A stretch of DNA of 6,888 nt from an uncultured Veillonella sp. (GCF_900545205.1 NZ_UQYC01000083.1:1-6888), one strand, 5' to 3'. Positions 1 through 6,469 are shown, counted from the stretch's first letter. Program-made: numbers and translations. The notes: generated by a model not told the origin, from the sequence alone.

Positions 1-47
1 GCTGTGCTGTGCTGTGCTGTGCTGTGCTGTGCTGTGCTGTGCTGTGC
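1..47. repeat. pentanucleotide tandem array (GCTGT)9 plus GC
   Basis: Nine uninterrupted copies of GCTGT are followed by GC. The array starts at the first base, so its true length upstream is unknown. The unit is not a multiple of three, so each gain or loss of a copy by strand slippage shifts the frame of anything translated through it. Read on the + strand it encodes a periodic Ala-Val-Leu-Cys-Cys peptide in every frame with no stop. The three frames end just downstream, at TAA 51-53, TAA 58-60 and TAG 95-97. Whether an upstream gene ends in the array or the array is intergenic cannot be seen here. Its position about 80 bases before radC makes an effect on radC expression possible but unproven. 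Confidence 0.97.
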
Positions 48-89
48 AAGTAATATATAAAGAGAGTAGATGTGTTGGTTGCTTGATCG

Positions 90-111
90 ATAGATAGATG
101 GTGTTATCTAT
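90..111 (+). promoter_or_regulatory. small hairpin with GATA-type repeats in the radC leader
   Basis: ATAGATA (90-96) is the exact reverse complement of TATCTAT (105-111), leaving an 8-base loop. The left arm lies in a short run of GATA-like tetramers (86-100). The right arm ends seven bases before the radC Shine-Dalgarno (118-123), so if folded in the mRNA it would sit just upstream of the ribosome site. The stem is only 7 A/T-rich base pairs, so it is weak and may be chance. Confidence 0.25.
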
Positions 112-128
112 TTGAATGGAGAGATTCT

Positions 129-827
129 ATGGAAGTACCAACAGTAAGTGTAAAAGACATGTTGCCGTTTCAGCGGCCTCGAGAGAAGTTTCTGTCCCTA
201 GGGCCATCCCATATGGCGATGGAGGAACTATTAGCTATTTTATTACGAACAGGGGTAAAGGGGCAGTCCGCCATTTCCTTAGCTAACGATATCGTACAAT
301 CCTTTGATGATGGCGTATATGGTTTAAATCGAATGACCGTTGGAGAACTCGTTAAAATCAAGGGTATTGGTACAGATAAAGCGGTGACCTTATGTGCAGC
401 TCTTGAGATGGGGCGGCGCTTGGGAGAGCTTAAAATCAAGGAAACTTACGAAGATTTTTCACAGCCCTTTGTTATAGCCCAATATGTAATGGAGCGTTTA
501 CGTCACGAAGATGTTGAGCATGTATGGGCAGCTATGTTGACGTCACGAAATAAATTGATTCAATTAGAACATATTTCTAATGGCGGTCTAGTATCTAGTC
601 TCGTAGAGCAACGTGCTGTTTTTAAGAAGGCCATAGCGTGTAATGCGGCGGCCATTATCTTAATACATAATCATCCATCTGGCGATAGTCGTCCTAGTGA
701 TGAAGATATACGACTAACCAAGTTATTTGTCAGTGCAGGTCAGTTCATGGGGATACCTGTGTTAGATCATATCGTCATTGGTGATAATGAATTCACTAGC
801 CTTAGTGAAATCGGTAAACTCAGTTAA
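129..827 (+). CDS. radC: RadC family JAB/JAMM-domain protein (UPF0758)
   Basis: A 232-residue protein of normal length for the RadC family. The N-terminal region (about residues 15-60) has the family's RPREK-x-LxLG start and the ELLAILLRTG segment. A helix-hairpin-helix-like stretch with KIKGIG (76-81) follows. The C-terminal half is the JAB/JAMM metalloprotease-fold domain, with Glu130 and the H180-N-H182-P-S-G-D motif followed by Ser190 and Asp193, so the zinc site looks complete. The usual conserved HPRE(V/I)F motif instead reads EQRAVF at 160-165. RadC was once linked to DNA repair, but its cellular role is unsettled and I assign no reaction. The ATG at 129 has GGAGAG (118-123) five bases upstream. 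The gene is followed by a strong terminator, so it appears to be transcribed separately from mreB, although radC beside mreBCD is a widely conserved arrangement. Confidence 0.95.
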   Translation: MEVPTVSVKDMLPFQRPREKFLSLGPSHMAMEELLAILLRTGVKGQSAISLANDIVQSFDDGVYGLNRMTVGELVKIKGIGTDKAVTLCAALEMGRRLGELKIKETYEDFSQPFVIAQYVMERLRHEDVEHVWAAMLTSRNKLIQLEHISNGGLVSSLVEQRAVFKKAIACNAAAIILIHNHPSGDSRPSDEDIRLTKLFVSAGQFMGIPVLDHIVIGDNEFTSLSEIGKLS

Positions 828-890
828 GTTATCCTTATATGATAAGTTTTAAAATGTATAATAATGGCTTTATAGTTTGTTGTATCAGTA

Positions 891-969
891 AATAAGCACT
901 CATAATGATGCGTTCTTTATTATGTCTAGTAAATAGAGAATGCATCATGATATGGGTGCTTTTTCTATT
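891..969 (+). terminator. long-stem rho-independent terminator after radC
   Basis: The left arm starting AAGCAC at 894 and the right arm ending GTGCTT at 961 form a long imperfect hairpin. Paired blocks are 894-903 with 952-961 (one T-G wobble), 905-916 with 937-949 or so (ATGATGC/GCATCAT core plus TTCT/AGAA, one G-T wobble), and 917-921 with 932-936. There is a small bulge of a few bases on each side near 904 and 950, and a loop of about 10 bases (922-931). TTTTTCTATTTT follows on the + strand (960-971). No T-tract flanks the other side, so termination is directional for radC. The stem is much longer than a typical terminator, and the same structure could also act as an RNA-processing or RNase III site. 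Confidence 0.8.
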
Positions 970-1060
970 TTGTTCGACCTATAGGTAGCTTTGTAATGTA
1001 TTACTTATGAGTGTGTAAATTATGTATGACTTAAGGGTACTTGAATTATGCATTTTCTGT

Positions 1061-1081
1061 GCTTTTAACAATGGTAAAAGC
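1061..1081. promoter_or_regulatory. inverted repeat upstream of mreB, possible operator
   Basis: GCTTTTA (1061-1067) and TAAAAGC (1075-1081) are exact reverse complements separated by 7 bases. It lies about 35 bases upstream of the candidate mreB -10 element and overlaps weaker promoter-like sequence (TTGAAT at 1041-1046 with TTTAAC at 1064-1069). A dimeric regulator site is possible. No known operator consensus is recognised, and a 7-bp A/T-rich match can occur by chance. Confidence 0.25.
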
Positions 1082-1082
1082 C

Positions 1083-1122
1083 TTGATATTAATAGAAAAA
1101 GTCGCATTATATGTGGTAAAAT
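1083..1122 (+). promoter_or_regulatory. candidate promoter of the mre operon
   Basis: TGGTAAAAT at 1114-1122 fits an extended -10 element (TG-n-TATAAT with one mismatch). It would start transcription near 1129, giving a short leader before the Shine-Dalgarno at 1140-1145. No good -35 lies 16-18 bases upstream of it, which is tolerated for extended -10 promoters. An alternative pairing is TTGATA (1083-1088) with TTATAT (1107-1112) at 18-base spacing. Location after the radC terminator and before a tightly packed gene set supports a promoter here, but the exact element is uncertain. Confidence 0.4.
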
Positions 1123-1153
1123 GGAATGATGATGTAATGAAGGAGATTTTACT

Positions 1154-2191
1154 ATGAGTTCCATTTTACCTACTCTAGGAAAAGATGTAAGTATAGATAT
1201 TGGGTCCATACAGACGCGCCTCATGGGGGGGACGCGAGGAACTGTTATAAGCGAACCATCTATTATAGCAACTGATACAAAACAAGAAAAAGTAGTAGCC
1301 GTTGGGGATGAAGCGGCACGTCTTGTATTGCGTATGCCCGATATGTGGCGCCCTTTGACACCATTAAAAGATGGATTTATTGTGGACTATCGAGTTATGC
1401 ACACGATGCTTAACTATTTTCTGAATAAAGTGTCTAATGCATTGCGCCGCGCTCGAGTTCTTGTTGGTGTTCCTTGTGGGATGACCGACGTTGAGCAAAG
1501 AGCGATGATGGATGCTGTTATTCAGGCCGGAGCACGCGAAGTATTTCTTATCGAACGACCTGTCGCTGCAGCCATTGGTTGCGGCGCACCTATCTTTGAA
1601 GCTCGTGGATCTATGGTCATTGATATTGGTGGTGGCACTGTCGATATGGGTATTGTTTCATTGGGCGGCATTGTAGACAGTAAAACGATTCGCTTCGGTG
1701 GCTCAGATATCAATAATGCATTGCTACGCTATGTACGTGAGTGTTTTGGGGTTATCGTTTCTGAAGAAATTATAGAAGATATTAAACATACAGTAGGCAC
1801 TGCTATGGCACCTTTAGAAGATGCCGAATATGCCTTTCAAGGTCGTGATATGATGAATGGTTTAGGCAGACGTTGTGTTATTCATCAGTCAGAGGTATAT
1901 CAAGTTGTTAATGACTGTATTGCGGGCCTTTTAGATGAAGTGAAACAAATGATTCGTTCTGCTGAACCTGAGATTGTAGCAGATATTATGCAATATGGAA
2001 TATATCTAACTGGTGGTACTGCGCAACTGTCGGGTTTGGCTGAGCGTATCGGGGGCGAGTTAGGTGTGCCTGTACATGTTCCAGATGCACCAGAGACAAA
2101 AGTCGTTGTGGGCCTTAACGGGGCTTCATCTGACTTGGTGAGCTTATCACGTTTTATTGTGAATTCTAAAAATAGAAAGGGCCAAGACTAA
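1154..2191 (+). CDS. mreB: MreB-family actin-like protein, divergent active site
   Basis: A 345-residue actin/Hsp70-fold protein of normal MreB length. Family features are RPLKDG-like LTPLKDGFIVDY (68-79), GVPCGMTDVEQRA (105-117), the phosphate-2 loop VIDIGGGTVDMGIVSLGG (155-172) and LTGGTAQLSG (285-294). MreB normally polymerises with ATP on the inner membrane face and guides lateral wall synthesis with MreC, MreD, RodA and PBP2. Several pocket positions differ from the family: DLGTANT reads DIGSIQT (15-21), the catalytic-Glu motif IEEP reads IERP with Arg135, AGDEMDE reads GGSDINN (182-188), and the third Gly of TGGG is Thr289. ATP hydrolysis may therefore be reduced or lost; this is inferred. 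The ATG at 1154 has AAGGAG eight bases upstream. A G7 run at 1225-1231 lies at codons 24-26. It is the first gene of the operon, with mreC one base after its stop. A specialised paralogue is also possible if the genome encodes another MreB. Confidence 0.9.
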   Translation: MSSILPTLGKDVSIDIGSIQTRLMGGTRGTVISEPSIIATDTKQEKVVAVGDEAARLVLRMPDMWRPLTPLKDGFIVDYRVMHTMLNYFLNKVSNALRRARVLVGVPCGMTDVEQRAMMDAVIQAGAREVFLIERPVAAAIGCGAPIFEARGSMVIDIGGGTVDMGIVSLGGIVDSKTIRFGGSDINNALLRYVRECFGVIVSEEIIEDIKHTVGTAMAPLEDAEYAFQGRDMMNGLGRRCVIHQSEVYQVVNDCIAGLLDEVKQMIRSAEPEIVADIMQYGIYLTGGTAQLSGLAERIGGELGVPVHVPDAPETKVVVGLNGASSDLVSLSRFIVNSKNRKGQD

Positions 2192-2192
2192 T

Positions 2193-3110
2193 ATGATACA
2201 GTCAGATAAAAAGTTAATTATCGTTGTTGTCATTAGCTGTATTCTATTAGCGTTGCTAGGATTTGCATGGAAACAACGAACTAGTATTCCTTTTGTTACT
2301 GTCACTCTTGAAGGTATTACAACGCCATTTGCTTATGGATCTGCCCGTTTGCTTGACGGTGTACAAACCGGTTTTACAGTGCTCAATAATGCTATTTCTG
2401 CAACTATTGAAAGTGATGAGGCAGCATCTCGCAAGGCTGCATTAGAACAAAAGGTTGTTAACTATGATGAAGTAGTAGCAGAAAATATTCGACTTCGCCA
2501 GCTTCTTAACTATAAGAGTAGTCATCCGGAATTTTCCATGACATTGGCTGGCATTATTACAAAGGATTACGGTACATGGACAAATACTTTCACTATCGAT
2601 AAGGGCAGTGAAGATGGAATGGCCGTTAATATGGCTGTCGTTGTACCAAGTGGGGTAGTTGGTTTTATTACCGATGTGTACCCTCATTCCTCTCGTGTGC
2701 AAACCATTCTTGACCCGCGTAGTGCAATCGGTGTTATTGTACAGCGTCCTGAATCCCGTTTATCTGGTGTTGTAAAGGGTGATGGGGATTCACCTCGTAC
2801 ACCATCAATGGTAAATATTGCCCGTGATGGCGATGTATTAGTAGGGGATAAATTAATAACCTCTGGGTACGGTGGTATCTATCCAAAAGGATTACCTGTT
2901 GGCAATGTACAGTCTATCGAAAATGATACAGAAGGCTTTGTTAAGAATGCCGTTATCACACCTAGCGTAGACTTTTACCGTTTGGAAGAGGTGTTTGTTC
3001 TTACATCATCTTCTGTTAGTGCACCACAAAAACCAGGGCTTGAGCCTAAGCTTGTACCTCAAACACAACGAGATCAAGTAGAAGGGGCAAAGGGGGCCGT
3101 TAAACCATGA
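2193..3110 (+). CDS. mreC: rod shape-determining protein MreC
   Basis: A 305-residue bitopic membrane protein. A short charged N-terminus precedes one transmembrane helix (about residues 8-25). A predicted coiled coil (about 72-106, Glu/Arg/Leu-rich) follows, then the extracytoplasmic beta-barrel MreC domain (about 115-272), with recognisable segments such as IDKGSEDGM (135-143), GVVGFI (154-159) and ILDPRSAIGV (172-181). The tail (273-305) is Pro/Gln/Lys-rich and probably disordered. MreC is known to bridge cytoplasmic MreB and periplasmic PBP2 and to activate the RodA-PBP2 pair. The ATG lies one base after the mreB stop, with AAAGGG at 2176-2181 upstream. It overlaps mreD by four bases (ATGA). 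Domain order and length are ordinary for the family. Confidence 0.95.
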   Translation: MIQSDKKLIIVVVISCILLALLGFAWKQRTSIPFVTVTLEGITTPFAYGSARLLDGVQTGFTVLNNAISATIESDEAASRKAALEQKVVNYDEVVAENIRLRQLLNYKSSHPEFSMTLAGIITKDYGTWTNTFTIDKGSEDGMAVNMAVVVPSGVVGFITDVYPHSSRVQTILDPRSAIGVIVQRPESRLSGVVKGDGDSPRTPSMVNIARDGDVLVGDKLITSGYGGIYPKGLPVGNVQSIENDTEGFVKNAVITPSVDFYRLEEVFVLTSSSVSAPQKPGLEPKLVPQTQRDQVEGAKGAVKP

Positions 3111-3598
3111 CGCGTCTAGCTTTAGTCCTCTGTGGATTCTTAATTTATTTTATACAGGCTCAATTATTGCCTGCTATTTTTCATACGAATTGGTTACCCA
3201 ATTTAATCTTGACCATCATTGTTATGGTCACTCTTTTTAAAGGGCGTCGTATGGGAATAATGGCCGCTGTTATAGGTGGTATCGTCCATGATGTATTGAT
3301 ATCTAATTTCTTTGGGCTCCATTTATTCCCTTACGTTATTGTGGTTTACCTATTATCTGCTGTAAAACATAGACTCTATGAAGAACGTTGGTATTGGTCT
3401 AGTGCTATTGTAGCTATATGTACCTTGCTAGATGGTTTTATCCGTAGCCTTATGATCTTGGCTAGTGGTGGGGATTTGCATATTGGCTTATATATGTGGC
3501 ATATGGTTATACCTGTACTGTTCTGGAACGGCGTATTGGCTGCTATCGTACATGGATTGTTGTGGCGTAAGGATGAACAACAAGATTATATTTGGTAA
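3107..3598 (+). CDS. mreD: rod shape-determining membrane protein MreD
   Basis: A 163-residue, highly hydrophobic protein of typical MreD length. About five or six membrane segments can be seen (roughly residues 4-22, 30-46, 49-66, 68-87, 98-118 and 134-152), with short charged loops such as KGRR (45-48) and KHRLYEER (87-94). Primary sequence is poorly conserved in this family, so identification leans on topology, length and position between mreC and the PBP2 gene. MreD is an integral-membrane part of the elongation complex and interacts with MreC. Its start ATG overlaps the mreC stop (ATGA, 3107-3110), the mark of translational coupling, and AAAGGGGG (3089-3096) inside mreC serves as ribosome site. 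The last residues are charged and then aromatic (KDEQQDYIW). Confidence 0.9.
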   Translation: MTRLALVLCGFLIYFIQAQLLPAIFHTNWLPNLILTIIVMVTLFKGRRMGIMAAVIGGIVHDVLISNFFGLHLFPYVIVVYLLSAVKHRLYEERWYWSSAIVAICTLLDGFIRSLMILASGGDLHIGLYMWHMVIPVLFWNGVLAAIVHGLLWRKDEQQDYIW

Positions 3599-3606
3599 TA
3601 ATTTGG

Positions 3607-3617
3607 TAAGGGGGTGA
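3607..3617 (+). promoter_or_regulatory. near-consensus Shine-Dalgarno for the PBP2 gene
   Basis: TAAGGGGGTGA differs from the full anti-Shine-Dalgarno complement TAAGGAGGTGA at one base, where a G-U pair is still possible. It ends four bases before the GTG at 3622. This fixes that GTG as the start codon and probably offsets the weaker initiation expected from GTG. Confidence 0.85.
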
Positions 3618-3621
3618 AAGA

Positions 3622-5544
3622 GTGCTTGAAGGCCTCTATAAACGAAGAAAAACGAGTCGCTTTGATGTACTCTTTTACATTGTAGCGGGCATATTTATAG
3701 TATTGGCATTGCGTTTATTTATGCTACAAATCTTGGCTGGTGGTTATTATCAAGCTAAGGCGGAGGGTAACCGTCTACGCATGGTACCGATGACTGCAGC
3801 ACGGGGCATTATGTATGATCGCAATGGTCAAATTCTTGTAGGCTCTAGACCTGCTTATACAATATCTATCATGCCTACAGGGAAGGCTTTGGATGATGGT
3901 GAAGTGGCTAAATTAGCAGCTTTATTGAAAATGAAGCCTGAAGATATTAAAAAGAAGGTTAATGATCATAAGTATGGCTATGAGCCAATACGTATCGCTA
4001 ACGATATTTCAATGGACGTAGTAACAACCATTGAAGAGCATCGACATGAATTGCCAGGGGTAACGATTGATGTTGAACCACTTCGATATTATCCATATGA
4101 AACAATGGCTTCTCAACTATTTGGTTATGTTGGTGAAGTAAGCGAAGAGGAATTAGAAGAGTTAAAACAGCAAGATCCTAATACACTGGTAAGTGGTGGT
4201 ACTATTTTAGGTCGTTCTGGTCTAGAGAAATTATATGACTCTATCTTGCGTGGCACCGATGGTGGCAAGCAAGTTGAAGTCGATGCTACAGGTCGTCCTG
4301 TGGCTGAGGTGGATAGAAAGCATACAGTACCAGGCGCTAATATTCATTTAACTATTGATGCAAATCTTCAAAAGGCTGCTGAAGAGGCCGTTAAAAATCA
4401 GCTTAATCAGTTGCGTGCTCAAGGTATTCCGGCACAAGGGGCAGCAGTGGTGGCTATGGATCCTAATACAGGGGCTATTTTAGCTATGGTCAGCGCTCCT
4501 GAATTCAATCCAAACTGGTTTGCGAAAGGCATTACAACGGCTCAATGGAATCAGTTAAACAATGATAAAAATCATCCATTTGATAATAAGGTTATTTCTG
4601 GTGAATATCCTCCAGGTTCACCGTTTAAGATTATTACTGGTACGGCCGCATTAGACCTTAAAAAGGTTACTCCTGAAGAGATGATCTTTGATAGTGGTAA
4701 GCACTGGTTGATCGATAAACGAAATGCGGAAGGTGAAGCATTAGGTTGGCTTAACTTTAATAAAGCACTTGCTAAGTCTGATAATGTTTACTTCTATGAA
4801 ATGGGTAATCGTGTAGGCATAGAAAATCTCGATAAATATGCTGCGTATTTTGGCATAGGTGAAAAGACTGGTATTAATTTACCAGGTGAGGCTGCTGGCA
4901 TTATGGCAAGCCCTGAGTATAAACGAAAAGTATATGATGAAGATTGGTACTTAGGGGAAACCTTTGATGCCGCAATTGGTCAATCTTTCACATTGGTTAC
5001 ACCATTACAAATGGCCGTAATGCTCAGTGAAGTAGCTAATGGAGGCATTAAATACAGACCGTATGTGGTAAGCCGCATCGATAATAAAGATGGCACGCCA
5101 AAAGAAATTTTTGGACCTGATAAATTAGGAATTCTACCAGTTCCTAAAAATATTATGGATCTCATTCGAGAAGGCTTGCGTGATGTAACGAATGAGGGCG
5201 GTACAGCAGGGGATTTATTTAAAGGATTCCCTATAAATGTAGCGGGTAAGACTGGTACTGCGGAAAACGCACATGGCCGAGATCATGGCTGGTTCGTAGC
5301 CTATGCACCATATGATAAACCGCAAATTGTTGTGGTTGCACTCGTTGAACAAGGTAGCTTTGGTGCCGGTTCTGCAGGCCCAATCGTACGAGATGTGTTA
5401 GCTGCATATTTCAATGTACCGTTGAATAAAAAAACGAATGATACAAATACTAAAAGTAATAAAGATGCTGCCACTGTAGGCAATACGACGAATGGTCAAA
5501 AACCGGAGAAGGCAGTAACTAGTGGGCAACCAAGAAAGGATTAG
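3622..5544 (+). CDS. mrdA: penicillin-binding protein 2, class B transpeptidase of the elongasome
   Basis: A 640-residue class B PBP that cross-links peptidoglycan outside the membrane. A basic N-terminus (KRRK, 7-10) is followed by one transmembrane anchor (about 15-39). The dimerisation/pedestal domain includes ARGIMYDRNG (60-69) and the GRSGLEKLYD segment (197-206). The transpeptidase domain has all three motifs: S333-P-F-K336 with the nucleophile Ser333, S386-D-N388, and K543-T-G545. The tail (about 602-640) is Asn/Thr/Lys-rich low complexity. Start is GTG with a near-perfect Shine-Dalgarno. Its place between mreBCD and a SEDS gene marks it as the elongation PBP2, the partner of RodA, rather than the division PBP3. 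Beta-lactams would be expected to acylate Ser333. Length and motifs are normal. Confidence 0.96.
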   Translation: MLEGLYKRRKTSRFDVLFYIVAGIFIVLALRLFMLQILAGGYYQAKAEGNRLRMVPMTAARGIMYDRNGQILVGSRPAYTISIMPTGKALDDGEVAKLAALLKMKPEDIKKKVNDHKYGYEPIRIANDISMDVVTTIEEHRHELPGVTIDVEPLRYYPYETMASQLFGYVGEVSEEELEELKQQDPNTLVSGGTILGRSGLEKLYDSILRGTDGGKQVEVDATGRPVAEVDRKHTVPGANIHLTIDANLQKAAEEAVKNQLNQLRAQGIPAQGAAVVAMDPNTGAILAMVSAPEFNPNWFAKGITTAQWNQLNNDKNHPFDNKVISGEYPPGSPFKIITGTAALDLKKVTPEEMIFDSGKHWLIDKRNAEGEALGWLNFNKALAKSDNVYFYEMGNRVGIENLDKYAAYFGIGEKTGINLPGEAAGIMASPEYKRKVYDEDWYLGETFDAAIGQSFTLVTPLQMAVMLSEVANGGIKYRPYVVSRIDNKDGTPKEIFGPDKLGILPVPKNIMDLIREGLRDVTNEGGTAGDLFKGFPINVAGKTGTAENAHGRDHGWFVAYAPYDKPQIVVVALVEQGSFGAGSAGPIVRDVLAAYFNVPLNKKTNDTNTKSNKDAATVGNTTNGQKPEKAVTSGQPRKD

Positions 5545-5545
5545 T

Positions 5546-6469
5546 ATGGGCGAAATCATTGGTGTTGTATCCGGCAAGGGTGGCGTAGGTAAAACGACTG
5601 TCACTGCATGCTTGGGTGCAGCCTTAAGTCATGCAGGGCACCGCGTATTGCTCTGTGATGGGGACTTTGGATTGCGCGATTTGGATCTTGTGTTAGGTGT
5701 AGCAGATGAAATCATCTATGATGCACTAGATGCGAGTGAAGATAAAGAATATACAGATGATGCTATTGTATCAATTGCAGAAAATCTAGATTTCTTACCG
5801 GCTAGTCAAAGTGCGCGTTGGGAAGATATAGGTCGTAAGAAGTATAAGAAATTAGTTCGTCGACTTTGTGATGTATATGACTATATTTTGATTGATGCTC
5901 CAGCCGGTATTGGTAAGGGCATAGAATCTATTTTAGATTTGGTAAATTGCTGTATTGTTGTAACACATCCGTTATGGGTATCCTTACGTAATGGAGCGCG
6001 CATGATTCAAGTGTGTGAGGAACATAATATTCGCGATTTTGCTATTGCTTTTAATGCAGTACCTACAAATGGTGAAGACATAGACTTATACGATATGCTA
6101 GAAGTTCTTCGTGCCGAATATGTAGGGGCTATGATTCCTTATGATGAAGATGTGTTAACCTATACACAAGATGGACAGCTGTTAGATTTAGCTTCTCATG
6201 AATTCCGCAATGTATTAGCACCTCTTGTGGACTATGTTGTAACTGGGGATTGCTGGGAAGATTATGATGTACAAAAGCAATTTGATGCCTATGTAGCGAA
6301 GAAAAAGGCTGCTACAGAAAAACAAGGTACACCTACACTTGCTGCAGCTGGTGAGTCTATCTTTGAAGACTCGAATAATGTTCTCTATATTAATCGCGGC
6401 GGTTGGACTACTCAGCGCTTATTAGTGCAAGGTAAGCAAAGCTTATGGCGCCGTCGTAAATTGAAATAG
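5546..6469 (+). CDS. minD: MinD-like ParA/MinD-family ATPase, extended at the C-terminus
   Basis: A 307-residue deviant-Walker ATPase. The Walker A motif GKGGVGKTT (10-18) has signature Lys11. The A' segment is LLCDGD (35-40), followed by FGLRDLDLVLG (41-51), close to MinD's IGLRNLDLVMG. Walker B is ILIDAPAG (114-121). ATP-bound MinD dimerises on the membrane and recruits division-site regulators. The core resembles MinD, but the protein is about 40 residues longer than usual. A linker (about 240-286) leads to a basic amphipathic C-terminus (287-307, ending RRRKLK) that could be its membrane-targeting helix. I chose ATG 5546, one base after the mrdA stop, with AAAGGA at 5535-5540. An in-frame GTG at 5522 lies inside mrdA and would add eight residues without family similarity. 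No minC or minE adjoins. It could be a diverged MinD with a new partner. Confidence 0.88.
   Translation: MGEIIGVVSGKGGVGKTTVTACLGAALSHAGHRVLLCDGDFGLRDLDLVLGVADEIIYDALDASEDKEYTDDAIVSIAENLDFLPASQSARWEDIGRKKYKKLVRRLCDVYDYILIDAPAGIGKGIESILDLVNCCIVVTHPLWVSLRNGARMIQVCEEHNIRDFAIAFNAVPTNGEDIDLYDMLEVLRAEYVGAMIPYDEDVLTYTQDGQLLDLASHEFRNVLAPLVDYVVTGDCWEDYDVQKQFDAYVAKKKAATEKQGTPTLAAAGESIFEDSNNVLYINRGGWTTQRLLVQGKQSLWRRRKLK

Larger units (their letters stand above)
828..1153. other. 326-base intergenic region between radC and mreB
   Basis: This AT-rich gap has no supportable coding gene on either strand. It holds, in order, a long hairpin terminator (891-969), a pair of near-identical 10-mers, AATTATGTAT (1018-1027) and AATTATGCAT (1044-1053), a 7-bp inverted repeat (1061-1081), a candidate extended -10 promoter (1114-1122) and the mreB Shine-Dalgarno AAGGAG (1140-1145). 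It is best read as the end of the radC transcription unit followed by the promoter region of the mre operon. Confidence 0.8.

Noticed and set aside
1..47. CRISPR array
   Set aside because: The units are 5 bases with no spacers, so it is a simple sequence repeat.
1..60. End of an upstream gene (for example maf) running through the GCTGT array
   Set aside because: All three + frames are open through the array, so none is favoured. No family sequence is visible, only the repeat-encoded peptide. The gene, if any, lies outside the window.
74..111. sigma70-type promoter with TTGATC (83-88) and TATCTA (105-110) before radC
   Set aside because: The -10 match is poor and transcription would start at or beyond the Shine-Dalgarno, leaving no usable leader.
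170..439. 89-codon open frame on the - strand within radC
   Set aside because: It lies wholly inside the well-supported radC gene on the other strand and its translation resembles no family.
979..1224. 81-codon open frame on the - strand upstream of mreB
   Set aside because: It covers AT-rich intergenic DNA and the mreB start, has no recognisable domain, and would overlap the mreB promoter and first codons on the opposite strand.
2263..2702. Short open frames on both strands inside mreC
   Set aside because: They are out-of-frame shadows of mreC, which has clear domain structure and its own ribosome site.
5425..5541. Low-complexity Asn/Thr/Lys-rich tail of PBP2 as a fusion or foreign segment
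   Set aside because: Disordered C-terminal tails of varying composition are common in class B PBPs, and the frame is continuous with no repeat or junction signal.
5522..5545. Upstream GTG start for minD
   Set aside because: It would add eight residues overlapping the mrdA end. The ATG at 5546 has a well-placed AAAGGA and begins directly with the MinD-type GEIIGVVSGKGG sequence.
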